From: Melastoma dodecandrum
Lineage: Eukaryota > Streptophyta > Magnoliopsida > Myrtales > Melastomataceae
Assembly: GCA_029817715.1 (NCBI GenBank)
Contig: JARUPY010000606.1
Span: 4,650,001 to 4,714,000, forward strand
Length of the DNA stretch: 64,000 nucleotides
Direction of reading: 5' to 3'
Part shown: piece by piece, positions 32,314 to 44,954 of the stretch
How the letters are laid out: every line of letters starts with the position of its first letter
How positions within the stretch are numbered: the first letter of the stretch is position 1
Made by a program: the position numbers and the translations under genes
Notes under the pieces: generated by a model
The model's database searches: none
The model's input: the letters and a program-made list of their open reading frames with translations, nothing else
Told to the model about the DNA's origin: nothing

Positions 32314-32960
32314 TGGATCTACGCCACCCATGCCTTCCAGCATTCTACAGATCTCTCTCCATGATTGAAACTTCTATCGTCTGACAGTGGCTGCAATGGG
32401 TATTCAAACATCAGGAGCAAAAACGATTAAGGGCCAAACAATGATGACAATGAAGAAGTGAGCAATCGATGGGCTCCTTAAGAAATCTCTACCCTACTTT
32501 CAACCAACAACATTATGAAATACACGTGTGATTCAAGAGCTGATCGAATGTGTACTTACTGCGCGACCCCAATGATCGAATGAGTTGATGCCAGCCCCTT
32601 TCTCTAGAAGAAGACCGACGACTTCTTTGCATCCTTCAGAAGATGCCAAATGGAGAGCTGTCCGCTTCTCATAATCGGACAAGTTTGGCTCCACACCCTT
32701 CTCTGACTCCTGCAGCACCCCGGCCATGTCGTTCTTGCTCGAACAATAAAGCAGTCGGTACGGTCCTTCTGAATCAACCGCATTCTGTATCTGCTCTCTT
32801 TGAAAAGGAAAAATAAAATTATAAGAAAGAATCAACACAAGTCAGAATGCGTTCTATCGTCTGACAGAAGAACGATAGTCATACCTTATTATGCGTAAGT
32901 TGGAGCCTCGGATCGTCCATTGAGGAAGATCCACGAGCTGAAACTCCCCAGAGACAGGTC
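32314..32960 (-). pseudogene. Truncated VIK-like ankyrin/integrin-linked kinase pseudogene
   Basis: The minus-strand exon 32790-32560 encodes an ankyrin unit (YRLLYCSSKNDMAGV, GVEPNLSDYEKRTALHLAS, EVVGLLLEKGAGIN, DHWGRA|). A following exon 32390-32314 encodes PLSDDRSFNHGE and then, after a +2 shift in a GAGAGAGA run, EICRMLEGMGGVDP|. The order is that of VH1-interacting kinase (VIK) and related ILK proteins, where a RAF-like kinase domain follows. No kinase domain exists downstream (32313-31908). A possible first exon is near 32960-32886 (ending LQLTHNK). The frameshift and the missing kinase make it a pseudogene. About 31908-32039 is otherwise spacer. Confidence 0.75.
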
Positions 32961-33527
32961 GATTACAGCCCAGAAAATGTAGAGCTACTGGACCAGCAGC
33001 CACACTGATCACTCCTCAGTTCGATGACTATCACTAGCAAACCGCATCTCCATCATCAGGAGAAAAAAGAGGCAGAAGCATTAACTGTGATACCCGTGAC
33101 TACACAAACAGTCTATTGCCTCCATTTCGGTCATCGCTAGGCTCAGCAATGTCTAATTCACCTTGTTCCTCTGCATTGGGTGGCCAATCAACTCCCAGTT
33201 GTATCACAAGTGATACAACTGGTCGTCCACCATCTCCAATCGACGCAAACAATTGCAGGCACGGGGGGAGCTGCCAAGTCGAACGTTATTCGATGCTTGC
33301 CCAACCAACTTTTGATGGCTCTGCCCCTCAGAAGACCATGAAAATGGAAACGACCGGGAGGGCATCATAGATATTTCAAGGAAAATAATGTCGCCATTTG
33401 ATGCGCTTGTAGTGAACGATTATCCGAAACAACCAAAAAAACAAGACAAAACAGCAAAAGAGAAAGAATCAGATGACACTGTTCAAGCATGGGAACTGCA
33501 ATCTGTCTCTCAGCTCGTCTGAGGCTA
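32961..33527. other. Spacer with a small hairpin
   Basis: No gene is recognised. The plus-strand 84-aa frame at 33116-33370 has no domain and may be chance. A perfect 13-bp inverted repeat, CCAGTTGTATCAC-AA-GTGATACAACTGG, lies at 33195-33222. Confidence 0.45.
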
Positions 33528-36500
33528 CTACCGAGTTTTCCGGGCTTTCGCCAACTTTTCTCTTCTCTTCTTGACAGCCTTGGGAACTTTGTTTTTCCGG
33601 GCTTCCCTTTTCTCCTCCTTCACTTTCTTCTTGTTCTCCTTCCTTGCAGCTTTTCGATCGACGGCGGACTGCTTCTCGCTACCGGAGGAGCTCTCGAGTT
33701 CTTCTGAATCTTCATCGTCATCAGTTTCGTCAGAATCCTCGTCACCATGAATTCCTGCCCCGCAATCGCTGCGTGCTTTACCCTCCTGCAGATTTGTCTC
33801 TTGATCTGTCATCCCGTCTCTTGTAAGAACCTCCTTCAATCCAGTGATTGTCTGATAATATATATCATTTGTGTCTTTTGACGTGTTGGTGCCGGTTATG
33901 CGCATCACGTCTTCTTCAACATTCTTCACGTCTTGTAGCGTTTTAGGAATGTATGCCTTAAAAAAGTAAAAACACATCAGATGCTTACGAGGACCCATTC
34001 CAATCTCTCCCGCCCACATTGATCGCGTCACCACACCTTAAATGTGGAAACCACATAAAAAAGGACAGCATATGCTACGTACAGGTGTAAACAAACCTGC
34101 ATAAAAACAGAGTCCGAGATTTCATCTTCCTGGGACAGCAGTCCACCTCTAGCCAAAATCTTTCGCTGAACCTGTGATATAAAGGTTGTTGGAAATAAGC
34201 AAGATCGGCATTTTGGAACAATTCATAACTGTCCCAAGATATATAAAGGTAAAAGGTCGAACCTCTTCCAAGTACTTGTCGACAGAATCATCAGTAATGG
34301 ATGCATCAACGATAAAATCAAAAAGCTCTCTAATAGTCATAACAGCGACACCGTGCTTCCTAAAGAAATCCTGCAAAACAATAATCACACCTTACTCAGA
34401 TTCGAGATGTAAAAAGGTGCGGAGAAAGAAGGGAACAGCTTTAACTATGACTCACAGCAATATGTCGGCAATCTTCACGTAGAAAATCCTCGGCATGGGG
34501 ATGATCAAGATCCACTGATTGTGACACATCGATGATGTACAGGTGCCCCTGCCAAAGTGAACAAATTAGATGATGCCAAAATAATGTAATACAAAACCCA
34601 AAACTTGAAAAGATGAAGTCATCTGTACCTCAAAATACAATATGTTATATTCACTGAGATCAGCATGCACCAACTTGCATTTTTGGTATAGTCTCCTCAT
34701 TGCAATAACAATCTAACCAAGAAGTGATTACCCGTGTGAAAGCTCCAACTTAGCCACAACAATGTTAACATAACTACAGAAACTGACCCTTCCGAACAAT
34801 TATTCTGCTTAGAATTAAAGCATCATCATTAGAAAAGGCATAATGAAGCAGAACTTTGTTTCAGTTTTACTGAGGAAACTCTGGAAAAAGTGAATTCTAT
34901 AATATCAGAATACCAAGTACAGGAGAAGAAAATGATCAATCCGCATCCTACTATTCACTTTCAAATAGTCTTCCGGCCGAATAAATAATGGAAAATAAAA
35001 TAGACCTCAAAATAACCTTCCCGCATATTGTCCAAGGATAAAGCAGCATCCTTCAGCCGTGGTGCAGCCCAACCATCCTTTCCTATCACAAAAAACAATT
35101 GACAACTTGATGAATAAGAATAAGAACTGGTGTGCTGTAAATGAATAGGCCAGATAGACAAAGGAAAGATAATGGTCCTGCAACATTAAAAAGAAAAACA
35201 AACTTCATGGAATGCAAGACAACACTCTGCAAGCAATATCATTTTCATAGAAGGTCGGCATAAATGAGGACAGAACTTCTTGATTGGAAGGTACCTATAA
35301 ATTCCATCACAAGGACGTGAAGCCTCAATAGATGTGGAACAGGACATCTAATACCAGCTGCCTTTAACCTGAGTATGCATAAACTTAAAAGGTATTACCA
35401 TTTGCCAAATCCCCCCCCCCCCCAAAGTTCAGATCAACCTGAATGAACATTCGCCTGCATCCGGAACTAAGATTTGATGAATTTTCAGTTGTAAACAGCA
35501 TGGTAACATATATTCAGCAACTTAACTAGGTGCTATTACCAGTTAGCCAGAGTTACCATTTGGGAAGTCCTCATCTGGTTATTAAACACAGTGGCTGAAG
35601 CAAGGAAACCGACATACGTCCTTATTCTGGCATGCAGACAACATCCAAGAAAGGAGGAACTACCACAGTGATCCAGACACTTAGATTTCAAACTGTGTGA
35701 GTTCATCTTCCAATTTTTTTTCCACGAAAGCTTTCATCCGTATAAAACAATACATGACTGAGGGAACATTTCCACAAATTTTGTGGGCACATGTCTCTAT
35801 TCAAGATTTAATCTTTCTCTGCAGATATAACCACGATCCATTTGACACATACAAATTTTACCTCATGAGATTCCTCATCTCTTTTTCAGCCCATGTCTGC
35901 ACCATTTTTCTAGGGTTGTGCTTGCTGTAAGCATGTCTGAATCTATAATCACCTTGCACGTATCGATCCCGGTCTCTATAATAACAAGCATGAGGAAACC
36001 AATTATTTGATCATCGCATATACCACGCTAATGAACATAATCCTAATCTCCTAGCTAGCTTCACTTAGGCATTAGTGATTATATAGCCAAGTGAAACAAT
36101 GACTCTTTAACTATGAGCAAATTTCTCACTTGAACACCAAAATTGAAGTCTTGTAGACTTTGATTGCCAATTCCTGCCCATCCGATCTTGTTGCATGATA
36201 GACATTCGCCTGTGAATGCCGAGAAGGAGAAATAACTCAGAGCCACATTGAATAGTTGCATTCAAAGGTGAAGATTTTACCATACCTCCTTTCCAGTGGA
36301 GATGCAACCATTGATATCGTGAAACACTTCACGATTCAGCATTTTGAATAGCACCATCCTTGTCCTATTATCGATGGCCTATACAAGGAAATTTTCAGAC
36401 AAGCAGTGCCTCAAGAGAATCTTCCAGGAAAAGCACCATAATTTTGTCATCAATAACTTACGAGCTGCTAGCAAGAACACGCCCAGTTCCTTACCTGTTC

Positions 36501-37040
36501 GACGGTTGCACGGTCAGCCTTCTCGCTGGTCCTAACTCTGCCAATGGCCGTTCTCCTAACACTTTCTTGTATTGACGCAGCCACCGTGCTTGATATCCCT
36601 ACATTTATCCTACCTTCCCACTCCTGGAAAATTAAGGGCAGTCTAAGTCAAACAAGGAACAAGACCACACTCTCTGATAAAAGCGGAGAACATGGCGGTA
36701 CCTCCAGGGGAGACGCGCTGATGTGATGGGAGAACTTCTGAGTGCGATTGGACAGAGGCTGGAGGGTGGACGAGTTAGAACGAGAGTGCAGCCCTCCGTG
36801 AGCGTTAGGCCTTCTGGCGTTCGGCGCAAAAGCCGAACCAACCGCTTCCCCGTCGTCCTTCAAGTCCAACCAGTCCAACGCATCCTCTATTTCGGAATCG
36901 GAAAGCGCCGAAACCTCATCCTCCTCTTCTTCGCCTTCTTCTTCTTCCGTCACCCGTCGCTCATCTTCCTCTTCCTCTCCGCCGACTCCTAATCGCACGG
37001 GAATTTCCACACCCGCTCCACCTCCGTTCTCCGCGGCCAT
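33528..37040 (-). CDS. RIO1: Serine/threonine-protein kinase RIO1
   Basis: Twelve exons on the minus strand: 37040-36702, 36623-36495, 36378-36286, 36209-36130, 35975-35862, 35368-35295, 35082-35006, 34712-34629, 34548-34456, 34370-34263, 34171-34097, 33956-33528. They total 564 aa with continuous frame. The N-terminus is acidic (E-rich, residues 20-50). The RIO kinase core shows the ATP loop STGKEANVYHA, the lysine in AIKVYKT, hinge MEFIG, catalytic loop [12 protein letters not shown] (Asp about 320) and metal loop [13 protein letters not shown] (Asp about 337). The C-terminal 90 residues are acidic then strongly basic (RKARKTR end), as in eukaryotic RIO1. RIO1 is an atypical kinase/ATPase required for late cytoplasmic maturation of the 40S ribosomal subunit. 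A frame upstream of the ATG lacks an ATG and is ignored. Confidence 0.95.
35411..35423. repeat. Poly-C tract in RIO1 intron
   Basis: Thirteen consecutive C on the plus strand, in the RIO1 intron between exons 5 and 6. Confidence 0.95.
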
Positions 37041-38191
37041 GAGTAACAACTAACCCGACGTAATCAAGAACAGCGGCGGGTGGCGGCGGGGGCTTCTTCG
37101 CCAGAGGAAGAGGAGGAAAACGGAGGGGAGGAAAGGCGGCTGTTGCTCGGGAACGTTTTGATGGGCTCTCATTGGGCCTACGAAGGAGGCTCTTTGGGCC
37201 TATCTGTGTGTGGGCCGTGATATCTAAAACCCTCTCCCATTGAATGGACAAGGCAAGGGCATTATGCAATATTAACGTAGTGGGTGAAAAAAAAATTTCG
37301 TGAAATAAGGTAAATGATTTAAAAATTTCAAAAAAAATGTCTTAAAATCGAATTTTATAAGTCCGAATTCACTCATGATGAAATTCAGACTTTCTAGATC
37401 AGACTTTCTAAGTCAAGACTTTTTAAGAGTTTTTTTGAAAGTCGACTTATTTATAAAATTTCGAAACTATATAACATATTTTACAATTTTTTTTTCCGCC
37501 TACGGACTTTCCTCAGCAAATTTAATGTTATGACTCGTCGTGTGGACTTGTCCGAAAGAAAAATATTGTTTGGCCGCCAGTTCATATCCCATGTGATGAT
37601 GAGAAGGTGAAGTAAAATATAAGTATAAGAAGACGAGTCAGCGTCGCCGTCACGAAGACGACGACAGTCCGTAGGAGCAGTAAAACGAGATCGGATCGAA
37701 GTCGTTTATTTTTTTTATGGAGTCCAGTTCGTTCTTACAAAGGGGATTCCAGGAATCTTTGTGGTATTTCCTAGAGGAAGATTCGGACCAAAGAAGGCCT
37801 TTATAAAGTAGGACCCAAAAGACAACAATGGTGGAAGGTCATTGGTTTTGACTCTTTGGTGGTCCATATAAAACTCTCCTGGGGCATTTTATGATTGATG
37901 ACTCCGATTGAGAAGTTGGGATTGCTTCCTCCTCTTTTTCTGGTATTTGGGTCAGGAATTATTACTTCTCGTGAGGTATTTCCATTTCTGAATACCTTTT
38001 GCTTTCTGGGATTCTTTAACTTCACTAACTTTTTTTCTCTTGGGAAATTTGCAGACCTTTCCCTCCTGTTGCTTTGAGGGAAATTGGAGAGAGCCCGCGA
38101 TTCGCGACGCCCTGCTTCGTAGGACGTTGCTTGTTCGTTGCTATCCGATCCGGGTTTTTGTTGGGATGGATTGGTAGGCAGTGGCAAAGTC
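37041..38191. promoter_or_regulatory. Divergent intergenic region RIO1 / lipase
   Basis: 1.15 kb between oppositely oriented start codons. The RIO1-proximal part (37041-37260) is GC-rich, the middle (37280-37500) is AT-rich and contains repeats of GACTTTCTA/AAGTC. The lipase 5' UTR probably occupies much of 37640-38191. I cannot place the transcription starts. Confidence 0.45.
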
Positions 38192-40046
38192 ATGTCGATC
38201 ACCTGCTGTGTTCCTGTAATCGAGTCTGTTTACTGCCTGGCTTGCCTGCGGTGGGTGTGGAAGAAATGCGTCTACGCGGCAGGAAGGGAGAGCGAGAACT
38301 GGGGCCTCGCGACGTTCGAGGAGTTCGAGCCCGTGCCTCGACTCTGTCGCGTCATGTTGGCTGAGTACGAGGATGATCTGCTAAACCCACTGTGGGAGCC
38401 GCCTTGTGGTTACGGTATAGATCCCAACTGGGTAGTCCTTAGGAAGGATCATGAACAGACCCAGGGCCGAGCTCCGCCTTACATGATATACCTCGATCAC
38501 GATCATCAGGACGTTATTTTGGCGGTCAGGGGACTGAATCTAGGGAAGGAGAGTGACTATGCAGTTCTCCTGGACAACAAACTCGGGCAGACAAAACTGG
38601 ACGGCGGATACGTTCACAACGGGCTTCTCAAGGCCGCCAAGTGGATTTTCGACGTGGAATCTGAGGTTCTCGGGGATTTACTAGAGAAATATCCCGAGTA
38701 CACTGTGACTTTCATCGGACACTCGCTGGGTGCGGGCATTGTGGCATTATTGACGATTGTGGCGGCTCAGAATAGGGAGAAGTTGGGCAACATCGAGAGG
38801 AAGCGGATCAGGTGTTACGCTGTGGCACCAGCCAGGTGCACATCCCTGAATCTGGCTGTAAGATACGCAGATATCATCAACTCCGTGGTTTTGCAGGTAG
38901 AAACGGCCATGGCTATGCTCATCTGTCTAATGTGCTGAGTCTAGAGTTCTTAACCTGTGAAAGAATGTCTGGCTCTGAGTTCGGAGTTTAGGTATGGCAA
39001 CAGTTTCCATTGTACTTTGGTCTTGAGATTGTTTTGTTGCAGGATGATTTCTTACCCCGGGCAACAGTGGCGCTAGACGAAGTCTTCAAATCCGTATTCT
39101 GGTAGGTCGCTTAAACCTTGCTTTTCGAGACTTCCGAGTGATGTAGCTTATCAAGGATTTGATTGTCTTGCCGTAGATTTCAATCCAACCCTCTCGTTCC
39201 GTCATACTATGTCTCTACTTAAGATAAATTCCCTTCGAGGAATATAGTGTTGCTGACCTCCTTCTCTATGCTGTCTCAACAGTTTGCCGTGCTTATTGTG
39301 CTATATGTGCTTGAAGGACACGTGCACCCTGGAGGAACAAATGCTCCGAGATCCCCGGCGACTCTATGCTCCTGGGCGCCTCTACCACATTGTCGAGCGG
39401 AAGCCATTGAGGTATGACCCATTCGTAAGTTTCTGGCTTGGTTTCGGCTGGTTTATGAAAAGGGTCTGATTGGCTTATAATAGATTAGGTACATTTCCTC
39501 CGGTTGTTAGAACAGCCGTGCCAGTTGATGGGAGATTCGAGCATATCGCACTCACGTGCAACGCAATAACAGATCACTCGATAATCTATATCGAGAGGGA
39601 ATCCCAGAAGGCTCTCGAGGTTGGCTTTTCATGGCTTCTCGACTTTTCCGCATAATCTAAGTCGATCAATTCACGACGTCATTCCTTATCCCAACATCGA
39701 ATCTCCCCTCAAAGTGCAGTTAATGCTGGAGGAAGACAGGGTGATGAAGATCCCAGCCAAACAAAAGATGGAGCGGCAACAATCTGTGGTGAGAGAACAC
39801 GACGAGGAATACAAAGCCGCGCTCAAAAGGGCTGTCGACTTGGATATACCTCTGGCTTACTCCTCGCCGCCCACTTATGGAACGTTTGATAACACGGAAG
39901 GGGAGAATTCGGGCAAATCGGCTGAGGAACGCCGGCCCTTCCGTTCCAAATGGAGGAAGGAGAGTTGGGAGGGCTTTGTGAAGCGTTTGTTTCATGTAGA
40001 TTCATCTGGACAAATAGTTTTCAAGAATCCCAGCGTTTCCAATTGA
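38192..40046 (+). CDS. Class 3 lipase / DAG-lipase-like alpha/beta hydrolase
   Basis: Exons 38192-38896, 39043-39101, 39283-39411, 39484-39619, 39720-40046, giving 451 aa. The start MSITCCVPVIES fits the family; upstream in-frame sequence is probably leader. The N-terminus has a cysteine-rich hydrophobic segment (CLACLRWVWKKC). The lipase-3 nucleophile elbow GHSLG is at residues about 176-180 (Ser178), preceded by VILAVRG. The C-terminal 100 residues are charged (KQKMERQQSVVREHDEEYK...). The family is annotated in plants as sn-1-specific diacylglycerol lipase-like or calmodulin-binding heat-shock protein. It would hydrolyse acyl esters of glycerolipids at membranes; the substrate is inferred only from family. 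It converges with the BAM7-like gene. Confidence 0.88.
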
Positions 40047-40480
40047 ATAATAGCTCCTGTCAATAACATTATAATAACAGAACATAGAGATTCATTCTTT
40101 TCTCCGTAACCTGACATCAGAAACTTCCTATTTGAGTCGCATCGGACTTAAGGGAAAAAGATCCAACTATGCTAATTGACTCCTGTCAAACAATCTAAAT
40201 CAACCAACAGCTAGTTGACTCTTTCTAAGACAAGGTTATGCGCCAAAACGTATCCCAAAATTCATTTACTCAATAATAATCAACATCGATCCCCGTTCTT
40301 GCTTATACTTCAGCTACTAATTTATTTTTACTATATCAGGTCTGAACATTATTTACAACAATTTATAACAGGTGAATAAATACCTATTGCCTCTGTTCAT
40401 TTTTGGTAAACCCCAACACTTATTGGGGTTTAAGAGGACTAAAACAATTTGAAATTACATGTACCTGTAGTCTTTTTGCT
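40047..40480. other. Convergent 3' region of lipase and BAM7-like genes
   Basis: 434 bp holding both 3' UTRs and polyadenylation regions. A plus-strand AATAAT cluster at 40045-40080 is compatible with poly(A) signalling. No other feature seen. Confidence 0.5.
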
Positions 40481-43400
40481 CTACTGCTGAAAATCGACCA
40501 CGGCTTCCCCTGCCACAGCATCAAAACGAATAAGCTGAATTGATTGAAACATTCCTCCAGGGTAAAAGCTAAGTGTCTTACCATGCATCCTTTTTATGAA
40601 TCTTTCAAACTCAGATAAGTTATGTCTTTCCATAAGAAGCGAGTTGAGCCTTTGGTATGTGTATGACCAAAAATGGTTTCCGAATGGATTATTCAGGGGT
40701 TTTGCATCCTCCAATATCCTGTTATAGGTGGAGCGATCATGACAAGGAAAAGAATTCTCGCCCGCGATCAGGATGTCGACATCCCAAACAGCATTCACCA
40801 GCTAAACGTCAAAAAACAACTCAATAAGCCACATGTATAAAGTAAAACAAAGCTTTAGTTTCTGGCCACAGGCAAACGTGCTTACTTGCCAAGCCAAGCC
40901 CTTGGAATCAGCAGCTGCATTAGAGAAATCTGCAGCTGCATTAGAGAAATCTCCTTGCTGATCTGGTAGCCGAGGACATGAGAAATACAAAGCAACTCCA
41001 TGTTTCTTCAACATTGCAGCGATTGATGCATATCCATCTCGGTTTGACGGGTTGTAGAATCCAGCAGTTAACTCTGCAGCATGACTGGCGGACCTATACC
41101 ACCAATAGATGCCTGGCAGCTGCTCAGAAGTATCAAGAGATGGTGAATCATAATAAAATCTGCAGTATATTAGCAGAGGGGAAGGATATGGAAAAGCGTA
41201 AATCATTGGCATCACAAGCAAAATTAACATATCAAGATAAATGATCTACCATGAAAATTTAGATTTGTCATTGTCCAGTCATAAAAATAAATTAGAAAAC
41301 AAATAAAATTGTCCAGTCATAAGAGTAAATTAAAAACAAATAAAACTAATTTTATTTTATTTGAGAGAAACTTTTATAGTACTTCCAATGATAGTCAAGA
41401 GAAAGCTTGGGAATTGACAGGAGAGCTATCCAAATGCCACTACAGACAGGTTTGCCGTTTCTTTCTGTAGTGAAAGGATAGATAGATTCATTTAACTAGG
41501 CGTTCGGGGTCTAAGGTTATGAAAAGTTTACCTTAAATTGCGGTAAGTACGTCCTTTAGGCACTTCACAAGAAGTAACTATCATTTCAAAATTCAAATCT
41601 CAGCTGAGTAAAATGCAGGCTCTAAGGCTTCCTCACAAGTCCTCTAATGGCATTGCTTAATGAAATAGATTTGCATAACAGTCTCTGTAAGATATATATG
41701 ATTGCTTTCCAGACTGCACTGAGTAACCAAGAAAAGGGATTTCCAGAATGGTGCCTCACCTTAGCAGCAATGAATGTTCCCTCGAAAACCAGTTTTGCCA
41801 GAGCAAAGACACGGTCGCCATGGTCTATCAACACCTGAGAGTACCATTTCAGGAAGAACCTCCCGAAGTAGCCATCATAATCCCCTCCATCACAGAAGAA
41901 ACCAGTTTCTTCTGGCCGTGAATTATAGGAACCGGTATTATCAGGGCCTCTCGCCCAAAAGGATTGCCTCTTTGCCTCTGCTGTGTTTCTGAGATTCTTC
42001 AGCATGTACTGATCATAACACTAGAACAGAAAATAGTACAACCTTTTTCAGGGAAATAACCTTCTGGCTTTTCTTCATGACCGCAGAAACAGAGCAGCAA
42101 AAAATTGAAGATGCTTTTAACCGTGTACTAAGATAAACCAAAGGCATAGCTCTTTCATGCCTTTGGAGACGGTAAAAGAAATAGCACTATGTCATAAACA
42201 TAAATAATGGCATCATTGCAGGCATGGTTTGGGATTACCTGGAACTCACCGATTCCAGGATATCTCCAACCGTGCTTCACTGGATGAGATGGATACCTCA
42301 ATTCCGCACATGGCCCTAGTCCAACTACAACCACTGAAAATAATCCTGCCTCAAAGTAGTCACTGAATTCTACCCGGAAGCTTCTCATATAATCGAAGTA
42401 GACCTACCATAAGAATCAGGATGGGAACAACCGACTTCTTAGACTGCACAGTTTGCAAAGTCCCTAGAAATGGAGGATTGAGAAAGGAGACGAATTAAGG
42501 TTAATGTACCTCGAGAGCAGTCCGGCCACCCAAAATCCGCTCCCTATCCACTCCCCATGAAAGGCATTCCTTGTTGTGCCTTCCCTCCCTATCCGTAAAA
42601 AATATGTTTGGATTGCTTCGCCCAATTTCAGTGACCCAGTGGGGCAAAGGGATGCAAACATCATCGCCAACATTACCTCCACACTCATGGAAAGACATAA
42701 ATACCTGAGCAAACATCAGTTGAGGATGTAATTTACCAACAAACTAGCAGTAAAGAACAATTCAATTCACCGTTCGCTGATAGCAACTTCCAAACAACAG
42801 ACTCTACAAGGTGGTAAGACAAAAAAGAATTTTTCATAAAAAAATGAATTTGTTTCCATCCACAGAGTTGCACCAATCTACAAATCAGAACCCACATTTG
42901 ATTAGGATGTGAAGAGATACCTGTAACTTGAAATTCATCTCAGACACCATCTGGAACAGCCTCCTATAGCCATTCCAGTTATACTCCAGAGGATTATGTG
43001 CTTCCACTATACCCCACCAACAGTCCACACTTACGCCATCAACATTAATTGCCTTTAAGCTTCTCAATTGCTTCAGCAAACCGTCCGGATCAACCAGCTC
43101 GCATTTCACATTAATGACTCCCAACTGTCAAACGAAGTCCACATTAGAAGGTCAAAACTTCTTCCAAATCATGAAAAAAGCGAGCAGCAACTAGAGTTTA
43201 GCGCCCAGAAATGTGTCTTCTTGGATAAGGCCAAAGTTTTTTAAATATAAATCTGACGTGTTGAGACACCAGGGTGGAAACTTACTGGCAGCATCACGTA
43301 AACAGGAATAAAGGCACTGCCAGTGAAATCATGTTCTGCCTCTGGTAATTTGACGGCCGTGTTAGCAATCTACAAAATGAACATGCACAATTTGAAAATA

Positions 43401-44954
43401 AAAACAGCAAAAATTTTAAAAGACAGATTATCAAAAAGTATGCTCTTATTCCAAGTTAGATGATGCCTAATCCTGAAAAGAGGAAATTTGGTTATTCCTA
43501 AAGGGAAGCAATATCTTTAAAGGTAAATAATACAATACCATAATGATCTGTTTATCGAGGGAGGAAAGAAAGGAAAGGAAGGCTTAAGGGAAACTTTTAG
43601 TTGCGTGAGTGGGAAGTTGTTTTGGGAATCTTGCCTTCCGAAGTTATTTTCTTTAGGGCACACTGCTAGTTGGCATGCATATACGTCAATTTAGTACAAG
43701 AAATAAACTAAGCCCTTTGTGCTTGAAACCATAGCCATCAAAATGCGGTCCTTCAATAAAGATAATTAACAAAGAATAAAATGTGGATTTTGATTGCCAT
43801 ATAATTCAGGAAACAGAATCACTTACCGGCAGACTATCTGCAGCATCACCCATGCCAGACAGTACATGAGCACTGATCAAGTTTAATCCTCCATCTTCAG
43901 CTATGTTAGAAGCGAGCAGACCAGCTTTAGGTAGATCATACAGTGATGCATTCGGCAGGAAGATATTTTTCATTTGAGAAGCATTATAATCTGGCAAATT
44001 TTGAGGACAAGATGAGATGCCTTCAACGGGGGTCGGTTGAGTTGCTTGGGGTACCATTTTGGATGGGGATGATGTTACAACAGAGGAACAACCAACAGCG
44101 GGTCCAGCACACTGCAAGAATTAGACAAGTGAACCCCATTAGAATCATTCTCACTTGGACCACCCGCAGCAAAATCAAAAGACCCAGCCATTTCAAAAAT
44201 CCGCATGCAATGCTTCATGTCTTCCTCATCTGGAAAAATAAAAAACGAAGTAAAACGAAGACATTCCATTTGAACATGTTATACAATCACATCATAAAGT
44301 GGTATCAATCTCTTGTTCTCGCACTGCACCATATTCCAAAAGATGTATAAGAAAATGCAATGATGAGACACCAGATATGCTCGTCACCCATCATGTGCAG
44401 TCGAGAAACATCAACATTAAATTGAAATTATTGAAGAAGAGCCTGCCAGCACATTTGAAAGTTGTAGCAACCTGTGCAGTGTAAGCCAATGCACCGCAGA
44501 TGGGTACCTGAGATCTGGATGGAAAGGTCGTCCCATCTGGAAGAACAACCCAGCCTGCTTCCCTCGCTAAAGCTGCTATGACGTCATTAATATCGGCTCT
44601 CACCCTCAAGTTATAATTCCCATGCCTTCGCAGCCCAGCTAAGATCCTCGCAGTAATTGCTCGTCTATTCCTCTCTCTAAGCTTCGTTCTTTCCTTCTCT
44701 TCCAGCGGCCGACACCTCCGACCACCACTTCCAGGAGTCCCTGCTTGTTCTTCCATTTGCAACTTACTTTGCACCCGACTGAAATTCCTACCACAATTAG
44801 AACGGATTGCTCCATCCACACCCACAATCGCAGACATCGACATTTGCTTCTCCTCATCCTCCTCGTCGTCATCGTCTTCTTCTTTCACATCTTCCATATC
44901 GTCCTCTTCATCTTCCTCACTCGCTCCAATCAGCTTCTGCATTTCCCCGGACAT
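40481..44954 (-). CDS. BAM7: BZR1-beta-amylase transcription factor, BAM7-like
   Basis: Nine exons on the minus strand: 44954-44508, 44111-43827, 43369-43286, 43124-42921, 42704-42510, 42403-42239, 42020-41760, 41119-40886, 40801-40481, giving 731 aa. After an acidic N-terminus ([10 protein letters not shown]...) comes a BES1/BZR1-type DNA-binding domain in exon 1 ([20 protein letters not shown] ... [17 protein letters not shown]), then a linker and a GH14 beta-amylase domain. The flexible loop GGNVGDD, the acid in [12 protein letters not shown] (Glu about 439) and the base in [10 protein letters not shown] (Glu about 640) are kept. Arabidopsis BAM7 and BAM8 are nuclear regulators binding a brassinosteroid-response-like element, with little or no amylase activity. 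Exon 8 has a 21-bp tandem duplication giving DFSNAAA twice. The C-terminus is about 25 residues longer than I expect. BAM8 is the alternative name. Confidence 0.92.
40911..40952. repeat. In-frame 21-bp tandem duplication inside BAM7 exon 8
   Basis: GCAGCTGCATTAGAGAAATC-T is present twice head to tail with no difference. On the minus strand it encodes the heptad DFSNAAA twice, in a loop of the beta-amylase domain after [12 protein letters not shown]. Confidence 0.9.

Noticed and set aside
33116..33370. 84-aa plus-strand frame
   Set aside because: No recognisable domain, and it includes a perfect hairpin; not supported as a gene.
41470..41640. SINE-like sequence in BAM7 intron 7
   Set aside because: Contains a tRNA-like phrase (AAATTCAAATCTCAGC) but no matching A box at the right spacing.
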